DNA of 64,000 bases, taken from contig NZ_CADFDB010000010.1 in the NCBI RefSeq assembly GCF_902832845.1, forward strand, positions 124,001 to 188,000, given 5' to 3'. The position numbers and the translations under genes are program-made. The DNA is from Burkholderia metallica. GTDB lineage: Bacteria; Pseudomonadota; Gammaproteobacteria; Burkholderiales; Burkholderiaceae. Below, piece by piece: positions 1 to 8,340 of the stretch (its first letter is position 1; every line of letters starts with the position of its first letter). The notes beneath the pieces are model-generated. The model worked only from the letters and a program-made list of their open reading frames with translations. It had not been told where the DNA came from and searched no databases.

Positions 1-161
1 TCGAAGACGGCACCGTCGAGGCGATGATCCAGGGCCCCGGCGCGCAGATCGACCGGATGCTCGCGTGGCTGCGCCACGGGCCGCCGGCCGCGCGCGTGAC
101 CGAGGTGACGTTCGAGGAACGCCGGACCGAAAGGCGCTTCGAGCGCTTCCAGCAGCAGTAA
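1..161 (+). CDS. acyP: Acylphosphatase, C-terminal part (truncated by window edge)
   Basis: The window opens inside a reading frame that begins EDGTVEAMIQGPGAQIDRML and ends FERFQQQ before TAA. The pattern G-x-VEA-x-x-(Q)GP-x-x-x-(I/V)-x-x-(M/L)-x-x-WL-x-x-GP-P-x-A-x-V is the conserved C-terminal half of acylphosphatases, small cytoplasmic enzymes of about 90 residues that hydrolyse acyl phosphates. Only about 52 residues are visible; the catalytic Arg lies in the missing N-terminal half, so activity cannot be judged. The next gene starts 16 bp downstream on the same strand, so co-transcription is possible. Confidence 0.8.
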   Translation, partial: EDGTVEAMIQGPGAQIDRMLAWLRHGPPAARVTEVTFEERRTERRFERFQQQ

Positions 162-177
162 GCGGCGCGCGACGATC

Positions 178-1077
178 ATGACGGGGTATCCGGAGGCCGG
201 ACGCGGCCTCGTGCTGTCGGTGGCGGCGTCGATGCTGTTCGCGCTGATGTCCGCGTACGCGAAACTGCTTGCGCCGCTCACGGGGCTCGACATCTTCGCG
301 TGGCGCGTGTTATGGACCGCGCCGGGCGCGCTCGCACTGATCGCGCTGCGCGGCCGCCGGCCGATGCTCGTCGATCTGCTGCGCCGGAGCGTGCGCGACG
401 GGCGTCTGCTGATTGCGCTACCGGTGAGCGCCGCGCTGCTCGGCGTGCAGTTGTGGCTGTTCCTGTGGGCGCCGCTGCACGGGCGCATGCTCGAAGTGTC
501 GCTCGGCTATTTCCTGCTGCCGCTGACGATGGTGCTCGTCGGCCGCTTCTACTATCGCGAACGGCTCGATCCGCTGCAATGGGCGGCGGTCGCGTGCGCC
601 GCGCTCGGCGTCGCGCACGAAGTGTGGGCGACCCGCGCGTTCGCGTGGCCGACGCTCGTCGTCGCGCTCGGCTATCCGCCGTATTTCGTGCTGCGCCGGC
701 GCATCAACGCCGATTCGCTCGCCGCGTTCGCGGTCGAGATCGCGCTGCTGTGCCCGATCGCGTTCGCGATGGTCGCGACGAGCACGACGCGCGTGGCCGA
801 CCATCCGGTGCTGTGGGCCGTGCTGCTGCCGGGGCTCGGCGTGCTCAGCACGCTTGCGCTCGCGAGCTACCTGAAGGCGAGCCGAATGCTGCCGATGGCG
901 CTGTTCGGGATTCTCGGCTACGTCGAGCCGGTGCTGCTCGTCGCGGTGTCGCTGCTGCTGCTCGGCGAGACGCTGAGCGTCGCGAAGCTCGCGACGTACG
1001 GGCCGATCTGGGTCGCCGTCGCGCTGACCGCGTGGCACAGCGCGCTGCTGATGCGGCGCCTGCCCGCGCGCGGATGA
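178..1077 (+). CDS. rarD: RarD-like EamA-family permease
   Basis: A 299-residue protein with about ten hydrophobic segments, in the drug/metabolite transporter superfamily. The N-terminal segment followed by GLDIFAWRVLWTAPGALALI, the mid-protein YYRERLDP segment and the C-terminal EPVLLVAVSLLLLGE motif match the RarD branch (historically named for chloramphenicol resistance), whose usual length is about 300 residues. It sits in the inner membrane; the substrate is unknown. The ATG start is 16 bp after the acylphosphatase stop. The family call is secure; the exact RarD orthology and any drug phenotype are inference. Confidence 0.8.
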   Translation: MTGYPEAGRGLVLSVAASMLFALMSAYAKLLAPLTGLDIFAWRVLWTAPGALALIALRGRRPMLVDLLRRSVRDGRLLIALPVSAALLGVQLWLFLWAPLHGRMLEVSLGYFLLPLTMVLVGRFYYRERLDPLQWAAVACAALGVAHEVWATRAFAWPTLVVALGYPPYFVLRRRINADSLAAFAVEIALLCPIAFAMVATSTTRVADHPVLWAVLLPGLGVLSTLALASYLKASRMLPMALFGILGYVEPVLLVAVSLLLLGETLSVAKLATYGPIWVAVALTAWHSALLMRRLPARG

Positions 1078-1490
1078 GCGCCGGTCGCGTCGCGGCGGCT
1101 GCCTGCAGCGTGTCGTGTCGTGTCGCGTCTCGTCGCGGCTCGCAAAACAGCCGCCCGCAGTGGTCGAACACGTCGTTGCTGACCGCAAACTGGCGTCGCG
1201 CTGACATGAGTCTGGCGACGCTGCCTGCTTTGTCCCGCAAGGCTCGCGCGTGTAATCGAACAGAAGATTCGGTTGCACTTTGTTACTTAGGGTCTCCCCC
1301 GATCGGCCATTAGACTGGCCTGACCGACTTCCCTTCGTATGCAGCCTTTTTCGATGAACGGTCATCTCCGTGCGCGGCCGGCCGCGTCGGCGCGATGCGG
1401 GCATACGCGTATCGCCGCCGATTCCGCTCGCCTTCTCTTTCCCGATCCCTTCCGCGGTGCATGCCGCATCGCCGTCGTGCGGGTGCGCTC
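1078..1490. other. Intergenic stretch before opgC with TTAGGG-type element
   Basis: No convincing gene. At 1285-1300 is ACTTAGGGTCTCCCCC, followed at 1305-1320 by a short GGCCA/TGGCC dyad. The same arrangement (ACTTAGGG, a C-rich partner, a second short dyad) recurs at 4715-4745, so this may be a promoter-proximal regulator site for the downstream membrane protein. The function is inferred only from recurrence. Confidence 0.35.
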
Positions 1491-2612
1491 ATGGCGTTGA
1501 GCGTGCCGCCCGCCCCGGTTCAGCCGTCGCGCGGCGGCCGCCTGATCGAAGTCGATTTCTTCCGCGGCATCGTGCTGCTGATGATCGTCGTCGATCACAT
1601 CGGCGCGAGCGTGCTGTCGCGCGTCACGCTGCACGCGTTCGCGCTGTGCGACGCGGCCGAAGTCTTCGTCTTTCTCGGCGGCTTCGCGACCGCGAGCGCC
1701 TATGGCGCGATCGCCGAACGGCACGGCGCGCGCGCCGCGCAAAAGCGCTTCGTGCGGCGCGCGATGCAGATCTACCGCGCGTTTCTCGCGACGTCGACGC
1801 TGATGCTCGTCGTGTCGGCCGTGCTCGACCACTACGGAATCGACGCGCCGAACCTCGCGCTCGACGACGTCAGCGTGATGCTCGCGTCGCCGCTCACGGG
1901 CGCCGCCGAGTTGCTGACCTTCCAGCGCCAGCCGTATCTCGCATCGGTGCTGCCGATGTACGTGCTGTTCGCGCTCGCGTCGCCGGTGCTCGTGCCGTTC
2001 GCGCGCCGGCATCCGTGGCTGCTCGTCGCGCTGAGCATCGTGTCGTGGGCCGCGGCGGGCTGGCTCGGCCCCGAGTTGCTCGATACCGACGGATTCCGCT
2101 GGAGTTTCAATCCGTTCGCGTGGCAGCTGATGTTCGTCGCCGGCGTGCTCGCGCGCTGCCAGCCGTTCTACCGGCGCATTGCGCTCGGGCGGTGGGGCGC
2201 CGCGGCGACGGGCGTCGCGTGCGCGGTCGTGCTCGGCTGCGCGAGCTACAAGCTGTTCTCGGGGCTGCCGCTGCCAGAAGGCGTGTTCAAGCGCGATCTC
2301 GCGCTGCCGCGCGTCGTGAGCTTCGCGGCCGTGGCGTGGCTGATGGCCGATTGCGTGCGCCTGGGCTGGATCGCGCGGATCGCGCAGGCGGTGCGGCCCG
2401 TCGTGGCCGTGGGCCAGCGCGGGCTGATCTGCTTCGTCGCGGGCGCGGCGATTTCGCTCGTCATCGATTCGCTGCTGCATCCCGTTGCGCGCAGCGCGGA
2501 TCTGCGGCACGTCGGCGTTGGCCTCGCGGCCGATGCATGCGCGCTCGGGCTGATGATGGTCGTGGCCGGTTCGGGAACGTGGTTTGCGCGGTGGCGCGGC
2601 GCGGCCGCGTGA
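1491..2612 (+). CDS. opgC: OpgC-family membrane protein
   Basis: A 373-residue polytopic membrane protein. After a short cytoplasmic N-terminus it reads RLIEVDFFRGIVLLMIVVDH, the opening of OpgC/acyltransferase-3-like proteins, which in other bacteria add succinyl groups to osmoregulated periplasmic glucans. The body has about ten hydrophobic helices. The reading frame extends upstream to 1395, but that part is Arg/Ser-rich and unlike the family, so the ATG at 1491 (MALSVPPAP) is preferred. No glucan synthesis genes (opgG/opgH) are nearby, so the substrate assignment rests on family similarity alone. A hairpin follows at 2634-2652. Confidence 0.75.
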   Translation: MALSVPPAPVQPSRGGRLIEVDFFRGIVLLMIVVDHIGASVLSRVTLHAFALCDAAEVFVFLGGFATASAYGAIAERHGARAAQKRFVRRAMQIYRAFLATSTLMLVVSAVLDHYGIDAPNLALDDVSVMLASPLTGAAELLTFQRQPYLASVLPMYVLFALASPVLVPFARRHPWLLVALSIVSWAAAGWLGPELLDTDGFRWSFNPFAWQLMFVAGVLARCQPFYRRIALGRWGAAATGVACAVVLGCASYKLFSGLPLPEGVFKRDLALPRVVSFAAVAWLMADCVRLGWIARIAQAVRPVVAVGQRGLICFVAGAAISLVIDSLLHPVARSADLRHVGVGLAADACALGLMMVVAGSGTWFARWRGAAA

Positions 2613-2633
2613 GCGCGGCGGCAGTCGGCGCAG

Positions 2634-2652
2634 GCGGCACGGTGCGTGCCGC
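2634..2652. terminator. Hairpin between convergent opgC and small ORF
   Basis: GCGGCACG, a GTG loop, then CGTGCCGC: an 8-bp perfect stem lying between two converging genes. There is no T-run on either side, so it may be only a weak or Rho-assisted terminator. Confidence 0.4.
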
Positions 2653-2658
2653 ACGGCG

Positions 2659-2865
2659 TCAGTGAGGTGAGTCGATACGGGAGCGGGGCACGGCGGGGGT
2701 GTCGTCGGATTCGGCGTCGTCGCGTTCGTCCGGCGCCGGATCGTCGCGTTCCGCGAGGACCGCGTCGGCTTCGGCCGCGGCCCGGGCGGCGCGTATCGCG
2801 GTGCAGCGCTGCGCGTGCCGGATGTCCGACAGTATCCGCAGCAGCCGCGTCGTTCTGTTTTTCAT
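2659..2865 (-). CDS. Small hypothetical protein, 68 aa
   Basis: Starts MKNRTTRLLRILSDIRHAQR and ends in an acidic/serine tail (DERDDAESDD...). A good ribosome-binding site (GGGAGAAA, about 5 nt upstream of the ATG at 2865) supports this start over the longer frame that begins upstream. The N-terminal half is Ala/Arg-rich and predicted helical; the C-terminal half is strongly acidic and probably disordered. It converges with opgC and lies about 120 bp downstream of the POT transporter gene on the same strand. No family is recognised, and it could still be a chance frame. Confidence 0.45.
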   Translation of the reverse strand: MKNRTTRLLRILSDIRHAQRCTAIRAARAAAEADAVLAERDDPAPDERDDAESDDTPAVPRSRIDSPH

Positions 2866-2985
2866 GGGTTTCTCCCGCCAGTGCGCGCCGAGCGAAGCGC
2901 AGGCGCGTCCTGCAACCAGTGTAGGACGCGTTCGCGTAACCGGCGGGAGAATGTGGCGTGCATGCCGCACGCCGAGGGATAGCCC

Positions 2986-4506
2986 TTACTGCGCGCCGGC
3001 GACGGCCTGCGCCTGCAGCGCTTCTTCGCGGCGCTCTTCCGTGCAGCGCTGATGCTGGCGGGACAGGCGGTTCATCAGCGGCAGCAGCAGCAGCGCGAGC
3101 AGCATGCCGATCGCCGCGAGCCAGCCGAGCTTCTCGAACAGCGACAGGTAGAGCGGCAGCGATTCGGTGGGCGGCAGTTCGTGCGACGGCATCTGCGCGA
3201 AGTTCGCGACGACGCTGCCCAGATACTGCGACACGCCCGTCGCGACGAAGTACGCGCCCATCATGAAGCCGCTCATGCGCGCCGGCACGTAGCGGGCGAT
3301 CATAGCGAGGCCGAGGCCGCTCACCAGCAGTTCGCCGAGCGAGTAGAGGCCGTAGCCCCACACCATGAACCACGACGACACGCGGCCGTCGATCGCATAG
3401 CGGCCGCTGATCGTGAACACCAGGTAGCCGGCGGCCACCGCGCCGAAGCCGAGTGCGTACTTCGCGGCGACCGGCAGGTCACGGCCGCCTTTCGCGACCG
3501 CGTTGTACACCCACACGAGCACCGGGCTCAGCAGCATGATCCAGATCGGGTTCAGCGCCTGGAACTGCGCGGCGCTCCACGTGAACAGCGTCGTGCCGAA
3601 CAGCATGAAGCGCGGATCGACGTTGCGCAGCGCGAACAGCGTCAGCGACGTCGACATCTGCACGTAGAAGATGAAGAACAGGATCACCTGGCCGATCAGC
3701 ACGAGCGCCGCGATCAGGCCCGCGCGCTCCGAGCGCTCCGACTTCGCGATCATGTACGCGAAGATCGCGAGGATCGCGAACGCGGCCGTCCACACGCTGG
3801 CGACGGCGAGCTGCTTGTGCTGCAGCACGTACAGCGTGATCAGCGCGAGCCCGATGCCGCCCAGCGTGACCGCGCCGAGGCGCTTCCAGCGAATCGGCTG
3901 GTCGTCCGGCTGCGAGCCGACGTGCGCGAGCGTGCGGTGCATCAGCATGAAGTTGAGGATCGCGAGCAGCATGCCGCCGCAGCAGACCGCGAACGCGGTG
4001 TGCCAGCCCCAGTGGTCCTTGATCCACGGCGTCGCGAGCATCGACACCGTCGAGCCGATGTTGACCGCCATGTAATAGATCGTGAACGCGCTGTCGATGC
4101 GTGCGTCGTCGCCTTCGTAGATGCGGCGCACGAGGTTCGCCGCGTTCGCCTTGAACAGGCCGTTGCCGACGACGATCACGCCGAGCGACGCATACATGTA
4201 CGTCAGGTGATCGTTCGGTACCGCGAGCATCAGGTAGCCGGCGCACAGCACGGACGCGCCGATGATCATCGTGCGGCGGGCGCCGAGCACCTTGTCGCCG
4301 ATCCAGCCGCCGATCGACGGCGCGGCGTAGACGAGTGCGGTGAACGCACCCCAGGTCAGGTTCGCGTGGCTGTCGGTGAAACCGAGCCGGTCGACCATGA
4401 AGAGGACCAGAAGCGCGGCCATGCCGTAGTAGCCGAAACGCTCCCACATTTCGATGAGGAAGACCGTCGTGAACGATCGGGTTTGTGAAACAGGTGGTTG
4501 CATCAT
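2986..4506 (-). CDS. Proton-dependent oligopeptide transporter (POT/PTR family)
   Basis: A 506-residue, roughly 14-helix inner-membrane symporter. The N-terminal EMWERFGYYGMAALLVLFM is the ExxERFxYYG signature of POT transporters (DtpA/DtpT/YjdL group), which import di- and tripeptides with protons. The later segments NLVRRIYEGDDARIDSAFTIYYMAVNIG and GFMMGAYFVATGVSQYLG are also typical. ATG 4506 (MMQPPVSQTRSF) is chosen because the upstream extension is Arg-rich and falls outside the family. It is divergent from the XRE-cupin regulator gene at 5006 and close to a full opp operon, so this stretch appears devoted to peptide uptake. Family certain; peptide specificity unknown. Confidence 0.88.
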   Translation of the reverse strand: MMQPPVSQTRSFTTVFLIEMWERFGYYGMAALLVLFMVDRLGFTDSHANLTWGAFTALVYAAPSIGGWIGDKVLGARRTMIIGASVLCAGYLMLAVPNDHLTYMYASLGVIVVGNGLFKANAANLVRRIYEGDDARIDSAFTIYYMAVNIGSTVSMLATPWIKDHWGWHTAFAVCCGGMLLAILNFMLMHRTLAHVGSQPDDQPIRWKRLGAVTLGGIGLALITLYVLQHKQLAVASVWTAAFAILAIFAYMIAKSERSERAGLIAALVLIGQVILFFIFYVQMSTSLTLFALRNVDPRFMLFGTTLFTWSAAQFQALNPIWIMLLSPVLVWVYNAVAKGGRDLPVAAKYALGFGAVAAGYLVFTISGRYAIDGRVSSWFMVWGYGLYSLGELLVSGLGLAMIARYVPARMSGFMMGAYFVATGVSQYLGSVVANFAQMPSHELPPTESLPLYLSLFEKLGWLAAIGMLLALLLLPLMNRLSRQHQRCTEERREEALQAQAVAGAQ

Positions 4507-5005
4507 CAATCTCGTTTTGAAACGGACGGCACGGATCGCGCGTCGTCTTGGGTCGAACTGGCGCCGGTGCACAATGCGCCGGGTAGGCTTTGCGCTGGCG
4601 ATGGAACAGTCGGGCGGTTAGCCCGGGCCGGAATCGGACACCGTCTGGTATGGCGGCGAAGGACCCCGACCGGCGCGCGCATGGTAACGGCTGCCGGTCC
4701 GGTGCGTCAGGTATCTGCCACTTAGGGAAACTCCTAATATGGCAGTAGCTTTCAGGATTATTCGTCTCATCATCTAGTTGTAAGCTTTTGCGCAGGCTAT
4801 CCGAAGATTCCCGGAGAGCCGCTTGCAGCTTGCCTGTGAAGCCGGCGAGTCTGGCAAGATAGCGCGTCGTTTCGCTCGCTTCGTGTCCCGTTTAGTGCAC
4901 CGGGCTCAACACCGAAGACGTGTACGAACCCGAAGACTAAGCTATATCGTTCTAACTTAGTTATTTTCCATCAAACATTTTTTGACGACCACTTTTCGGC
5001 CTGCT
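4507..5005. promoter_or_regulatory. Divergent control region between POT transporter and XRE-cupin regulator
   Basis: About 500 bp without a convincing gene. At 4715-4745 CTGCCA-c-TTAGG pairs with CCTAA-ta-TGGCAG across a 6-nt loop, and the core ACTTAGGG-AAA-CTCCTAA resembles the element at 1285. At 4936-4961 ACTAAG and CTTAGT form a second, looser dyad 45 bp before the regulator start. The last 100 bp are locally AT-rich, as expected for promoters. Which gene each site serves cannot be told from sequence alone. Confidence 0.4.
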
Positions 5006-5587
5006 ATGGTTCCCCCCACTGAAAACTCGCGGTCCGCAGACGCTGCCGCCGCGCTGGGCAGCAAGATTCGCGCGTTGCGCCAACGACTGAAGCGCACGCT
5101 CGACGACACCGCTACAGCCGCGGGTATTTCGAAGCCGTTTCTGTCTCAAGTCGAACGCGGGCTCGCGTCGCCGTCGCTGACGTCGCTGGCCGGTATCGCG
5201 CACGCGCTCGGTGTGACGGTGCAGTACTTCGTGGATACGCCGAGCGAGGAACGCTCGGTTTGCCGCGGCGAGCAGTTGCGCTTCTTCGGGTTTGCCGATT
5301 CGGCGAACCTGTTCGCGAGGCTGACGAACGTATCCGAAGGGCGCCAGCTGGAGGCGATCCTCGTGAGGATGCCGCCGGGGCAGAAGCGGTCGGAGGTGAC
5401 GACCCATGCAGGAGAGGAGTTCCTGTATGTGATTGAAGGGGAAGTGTCGCTGACGCTGGAAGGCAAGACGTTCGTCCTGCAGGCCGGCGACAGTTCGCAC
5501 TATCAGTCGACGGTCCCGCACAGCTGGGTCAACACCGCGAAGATCGAGTCGGTGGTGGTCTGGGTGGGTACGCCGAGACTGTTCTAA
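5006..5587 (+). CDS. XRE-family transcriptional regulator with cupin domain
   Basis: A 193-residue DNA-binding protein. Residues about 15-75 form a Cro/C1-type helix-turn-helix (KIRALRQRLKRTLDDTATAA, then GISKPFLSQVERGLASPSLT). Residues about 110-185 form a cupin_2 sensor with the PPGQKRSE...HAGEEFLYVIEGE pattern. Proteins of this build (PuuR/HipB-cupin type) usually sense a small ligand through the cupin and repress neighbouring transport or catabolic genes. It lies between the POT gene (divergent) and oppA (same direction), so peptide-uptake genes are its likely targets. ATG 5006 is chosen; an in-frame TTG at 4982 would add eight residues. No strong ribosome-binding site is visible for either. 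Confidence 0.85.
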   Translation: MVPPTENSRSADAAAALGSKIRALRQRLKRTLDDTATAAGISKPFLSQVERGLASPSLTSLAGIAHALGVTVQYFVDTPSEERSVCRGEQLRFFGFADSANLFARLTNVSEGRQLEAILVRMPPGQKRSEVTTHAGEEFLYVIEGEVSLTLEGKTFVLQAGDSSHYQSTVPHSWVNTAKIESVVVWVGTPRLF

Positions 5588-5590
5588 CGC

Positions 5591-5646
5591 ACAGGTATTC
5601 CTTCGTTTCGAAGACGGAATGCCTGTCGAAAGAAACGTAAGGAATA
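5591..5646 (+). promoter_or_regulatory. Two mutually exclusive hairpins between regulator and oppA
   Basis: ACAGGTATTCC (5591-5601) pairs with GGAATGCCTGT (5616-5626) with one wobble. TATTCCTTCGTTTC (5596-5609) can instead pair with GAAACGTAAGGAATA (5632-5646) with one bulged base. The two foldings share the left arm and cannot form together. This may be a terminator/antiterminator-like leader for the opp operon, or overlapping operator sites for the XRE protein. There is no T-run, so simple intrinsic termination is less likely. Confidence 0.4.
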
Positions 5647-5766
5647 CTAAGATGCAATACGAGAATCACGGGCCTCCTCAATCGCTGCGCCCGTCAGCGC
5701 CTTACGCGTAATCCGCGGCATCCGCCGCGCGACGCTCACCGAACAACCCTTCTCAAGACTGCCACG

Positions 5767-7377
5767 ATGAAATCCTTGCATGCCATGTCGGCCGTGCTGG
5801 CCGCGCTCGCCCTGACGCCTGCCGCCCACGCCGTTACCGTTCCGTCGAACGTCGCGCTCGCTCCCCAACAGGACCTGACGCGCCAGGTGCCCGCCGAAGT
5901 CGAGTCGCTCGACCCCGCGCACATCGAATCGTGGACCGGCAACACGATCGGCCTCGACCTGTTCGAAGGGCTGGCACGCATCGATGCAGCCGGCCAGGTC
6001 GTGCCGGGCGTCGCGCTGTCGTGGGAACGCAAGACGCCGACGACGTGGATCTTCAAGCTGCGCCACGACGCGAAGTGGAGCAACGGCCAGCCGGTGACGG
6101 CCGCCGATTTCGTCTATTCGTGGCAGCGCCTCGTCGATCCGAAGACGGGCTCGAAATACACGATCCTCGTCGAGTTCGTGAAGAACTCGAAAGACATCAT
6201 CGCGGGCAAGGCCGCGCCTTCGACGCTCGGCGTGCGCGCCGTCGACCCGTACACGCTGGAAGTGTCGACCGACGCGCCCGTCGCGTTCTTCCCCGAGCTG
6301 ACCGCGATGGCGCCGCTCGTGCCGGTGAACAAGGACGTCGTCGCGAAGTTCGGCGACGCGTGGACGCGCCCGGGCAACATGGTGAGCAACGGCGCATACC
6401 AGCTCGTCGACTGGCAGCCGAACAACCGCATCGTCGTGACGAAGGACGCGAAATACTGGAACGCGTCGAAGGTCGTGATCAACAAGGTCACGTTCCTGCC
6501 GATCGAAAGCGACGAGACCGCGATGCGCATGTACCAGGCCGGCCAGATCGACTACAGCTACTCGATCCCGTCGGGCATCTTCCAGCAGGTCAGCAAGCAG
6601 TTCGGCGGCGAACTGCGCCCGGGCCTGCAGCTCGCGACGTACTACTACTACCTGAACAACAGCGACCCGGCGCTGAAGGACAAGCGCGTGCGCCAGGCGC
6701 TGTCGATGGTGATCGATCGCGACGTGCTGACGCAGCGGCTCACGCAGGCCGGCGAGAAGCCGATGTACGGCCTGATGCCGAACGGCACGAAGGGCGTGCA
6801 GCCGTTCACGCCGGAATGGGCGTCGTGGCCGATGGCCAAGCGCGTCGAGACCGCGAAGAACCTGCTGAAGCAGGCCGGCTACTCGGACGCGAAGCCGTTG
6901 TCGTTCACGCTGACGTACAACACCAACGACCTGCACAAGAAGGTCGCGCTGTTCACCGCATCGGAATGGCGCACGAAGCTCGGCATCACCACGAAGCTCG
7001 AGAACGTCGAGTTCAAGGTGCTGATGAAGCAGCGTCATGACGGCAAGGTGCAGATCGCGCGCGACGGCTGGTTCGCCGACTACAACGACGCGATGACCTT
7101 CTTCGACCTGATCCGCTGCGGCAGCTCGCAGAACACCGTCGGCTACTGCAACAAGCAGGTCGACACGTTCGTCGACGACGGCAACCAGAAGCTCGACGAC
7201 AAGGCGCGCACCGCGCTGCTCACGCAGGCGCACGACACCGCGATGAACGACACGCCGATGGTGCCGCTGTTCCAGTATTCGGCCGACCGTCTGGTGAAGC
7301 CGTATGTGGGCGGCTACTCGCTGAAGAACGTGATCGACATGCGTGCTTCGCAGGACATGTACCTGATCAAGCACTGA
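5767..7377 (+). CDS. oppA: Peptide ABC transporter substrate-binding protein OppA
   Basis: A 536-residue periplasmic binding protein (SBP_bac_5 family). The N-terminus MKSLHAMSAVLAALALTPAA then HA is a Sec signal peptide with likely cleavage after AHA at residue 22; no lipobox Cys is seen, so it should be a free periplasmic protein. Residues about 40-120 (PAEVESLDPAHIESWTGNTI ... DLFEGLARID) match the conserved N-terminal lobe of OppA/MppA, and the length fits (about 540). It would capture oligopeptides and deliver them to OppBCDF. It is the first gene of the tightly packed opp operon (11 bp to oppB). Peptide versus nickel or murein-peptide specificity cannot be decided from sequence, but the operon and length favour oligopeptides. 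Confidence 0.9.
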   Translation: MKSLHAMSAVLAALALTPAAHAVTVPSNVALAPQQDLTRQVPAEVESLDPAHIESWTGNTIGLDLFEGLARIDAAGQVVPGVALSWERKTPTTWIFKLRHDAKWSNGQPVTAADFVYSWQRLVDPKTGSKYTILVEFVKNSKDIIAGKAAPSTLGVRAVDPYTLEVSTDAPVAFFPELTAMAPLVPVNKDVVAKFGDAWTRPGNMVSNGAYQLVDWQPNNRIVVTKDAKYWNASKVVINKVTFLPIESDETAMRMYQAGQIDYSYSIPSGIFQQVSKQFGGELRPGLQLATYYYYLNNSDPALKDKRVRQALSMVIDRDVLTQRLTQAGEKPMYGLMPNGTKGVQPFTPEWASWPMAKRVETAKNLLKQAGYSDAKPLSFTLTYNTNDLHKKVALFTASEWRTKLGITTKLENVEFKVLMKQRHDGKVQIARDGWFADYNDAMTFFDLIRCGSSQNTVGYCNKQVDTFVDDGNQKLDDKARTALLTQAHDTAMNDTPMVPLFQYSADRLVKPYVGGYSLKNVIDMRASQDMYLIKH

Positions 7378-7388
7378 GCGGAGCGATC

Positions 7389-8327
7389 ATGCTGGCCTAC
7401 GCACTGAGGCGCACGTTGTGGGCGGTGCCGACGATCCTCGCGGTCGTCACCGTCTGCTACCTGCTCCTGCATTTCACGCCCGGCGGCCCGTTCGATACGG
7501 AAAAGCAGCTGTCCGCGGCCACGCTCGCGAACCTGAACGCGAAGTATCACCTCGACGAGCCGCTGTGGAAGCAGTACCTGCTGTACCTGAACGCGCTGCT
7601 GCACGGCGATCTTGGCCCGTCGTTCCGCTACGTCGACTGGTCCGTGAACGATCTCGTGAGGAAGGCGCTCCCCGTGAGCCTCGGCGTGGGCGGCGTGTCG
7701 ATCCCGATCTCGATCGTGTGCGGCGTGCTGCTCGGCACCGTCGCGGCCGTGCGCCGCGACAGCTTCATCGACCGCTTCGTGATGCTGATCGGCAACTTCG
7801 GCAACGTGATCCCGCCGTTCGTGCTCGGCCCCGTGCTCGTGTGGATCTTCGCGATCCTGCTGAAGACGTCGTCCGGCAACGGCTGGCTGCCGGCGGGCGG
7901 CTGGGGCGACGGTGGCTGGCAGTACCGGCTGCTGCCGATCGTGCTGCTGACCTTCATCAACATGTCGTTGCTCGCACGCGTGATGCGCGGCTCGATGATC
8001 GAGACGCTGTCGAGCAACTACATCCGCACCGCGCGCGCGAAGGGCCTGCCGGGCTCGACGATCGTGCTGCGCCACGCGTTGAAGCCCGCTCTGATGCCGG
8101 TCGTGTCGCTGTTCGGCACGGTCTGCATCACGTCGATCACGGCGGCCGTCGTCACCGAGTCGGTGTTCGCGCTGCCGGGCCTCGGGCAGCTCGTCGTGAA
8201 CGGCGCCATCAACCGCGACTACACGCTGGTGCTCGGCCTCGTCGTGCTGACCACCGTCTGCGCCGTGCTGTTCAACCTGCTGGTCGACCTCGCTTACGCG
8301 TGGCTCGATCCGCGCATCCGTTATTGA
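7389..8327 (+). CDS. oppB: Peptide ABC transporter permease OppB
   Basis: A 312-residue inner-membrane permease (BPD_transp_1). Residues 1-100 show the OppB/DppB N-terminal signature (RRTLWAVPTILAVVTVCYLL, HFTPGGPFD, KYHLDEPLWKQYLLYL). The EAA-type cytoplasmic loop that docks the ATPases is seen as NYIRTARAKGLPGSTIVLRH near residues 215-235. With OppC it forms the translocation channel. It lies 11 bp after oppA and 13 bp before oppC. Length and motifs are normal. Confidence 0.93.
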   Translation: MLAYALRRTLWAVPTILAVVTVCYLLLHFTPGGPFDTEKQLSAATLANLNAKYHLDEPLWKQYLLYLNALLHGDLGPSFRYVDWSVNDLVRKALPVSLGVGGVSIPISIVCGVLLGTVAAVRRDSFIDRFVMLIGNFGNVIPPFVLGPVLVWIFAILLKTSSGNGWLPAGGWGDGGWQYRLLPIVLLTFINMSLLARVMRGSMIETLSSNYIRTARAKGLPGSTIVLRHALKPALMPVVSLFGTVCITSITAAVVTESVFALPGLGQLVVNGAINRDYTLVLGLVVLTTVCAVLFNLLVDLAYAWLDPRIRY

Positions 8328-8340
8328 GCGAGGCACAGCG

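Noticed and set aside
4498-4725. 75-codon plus-strand frame upstream of the XRE gene
   Set aside because: It starts opposite the POT gene start, has no ribosome-binding site and no recognisable fold; it lies in the divergent control region.
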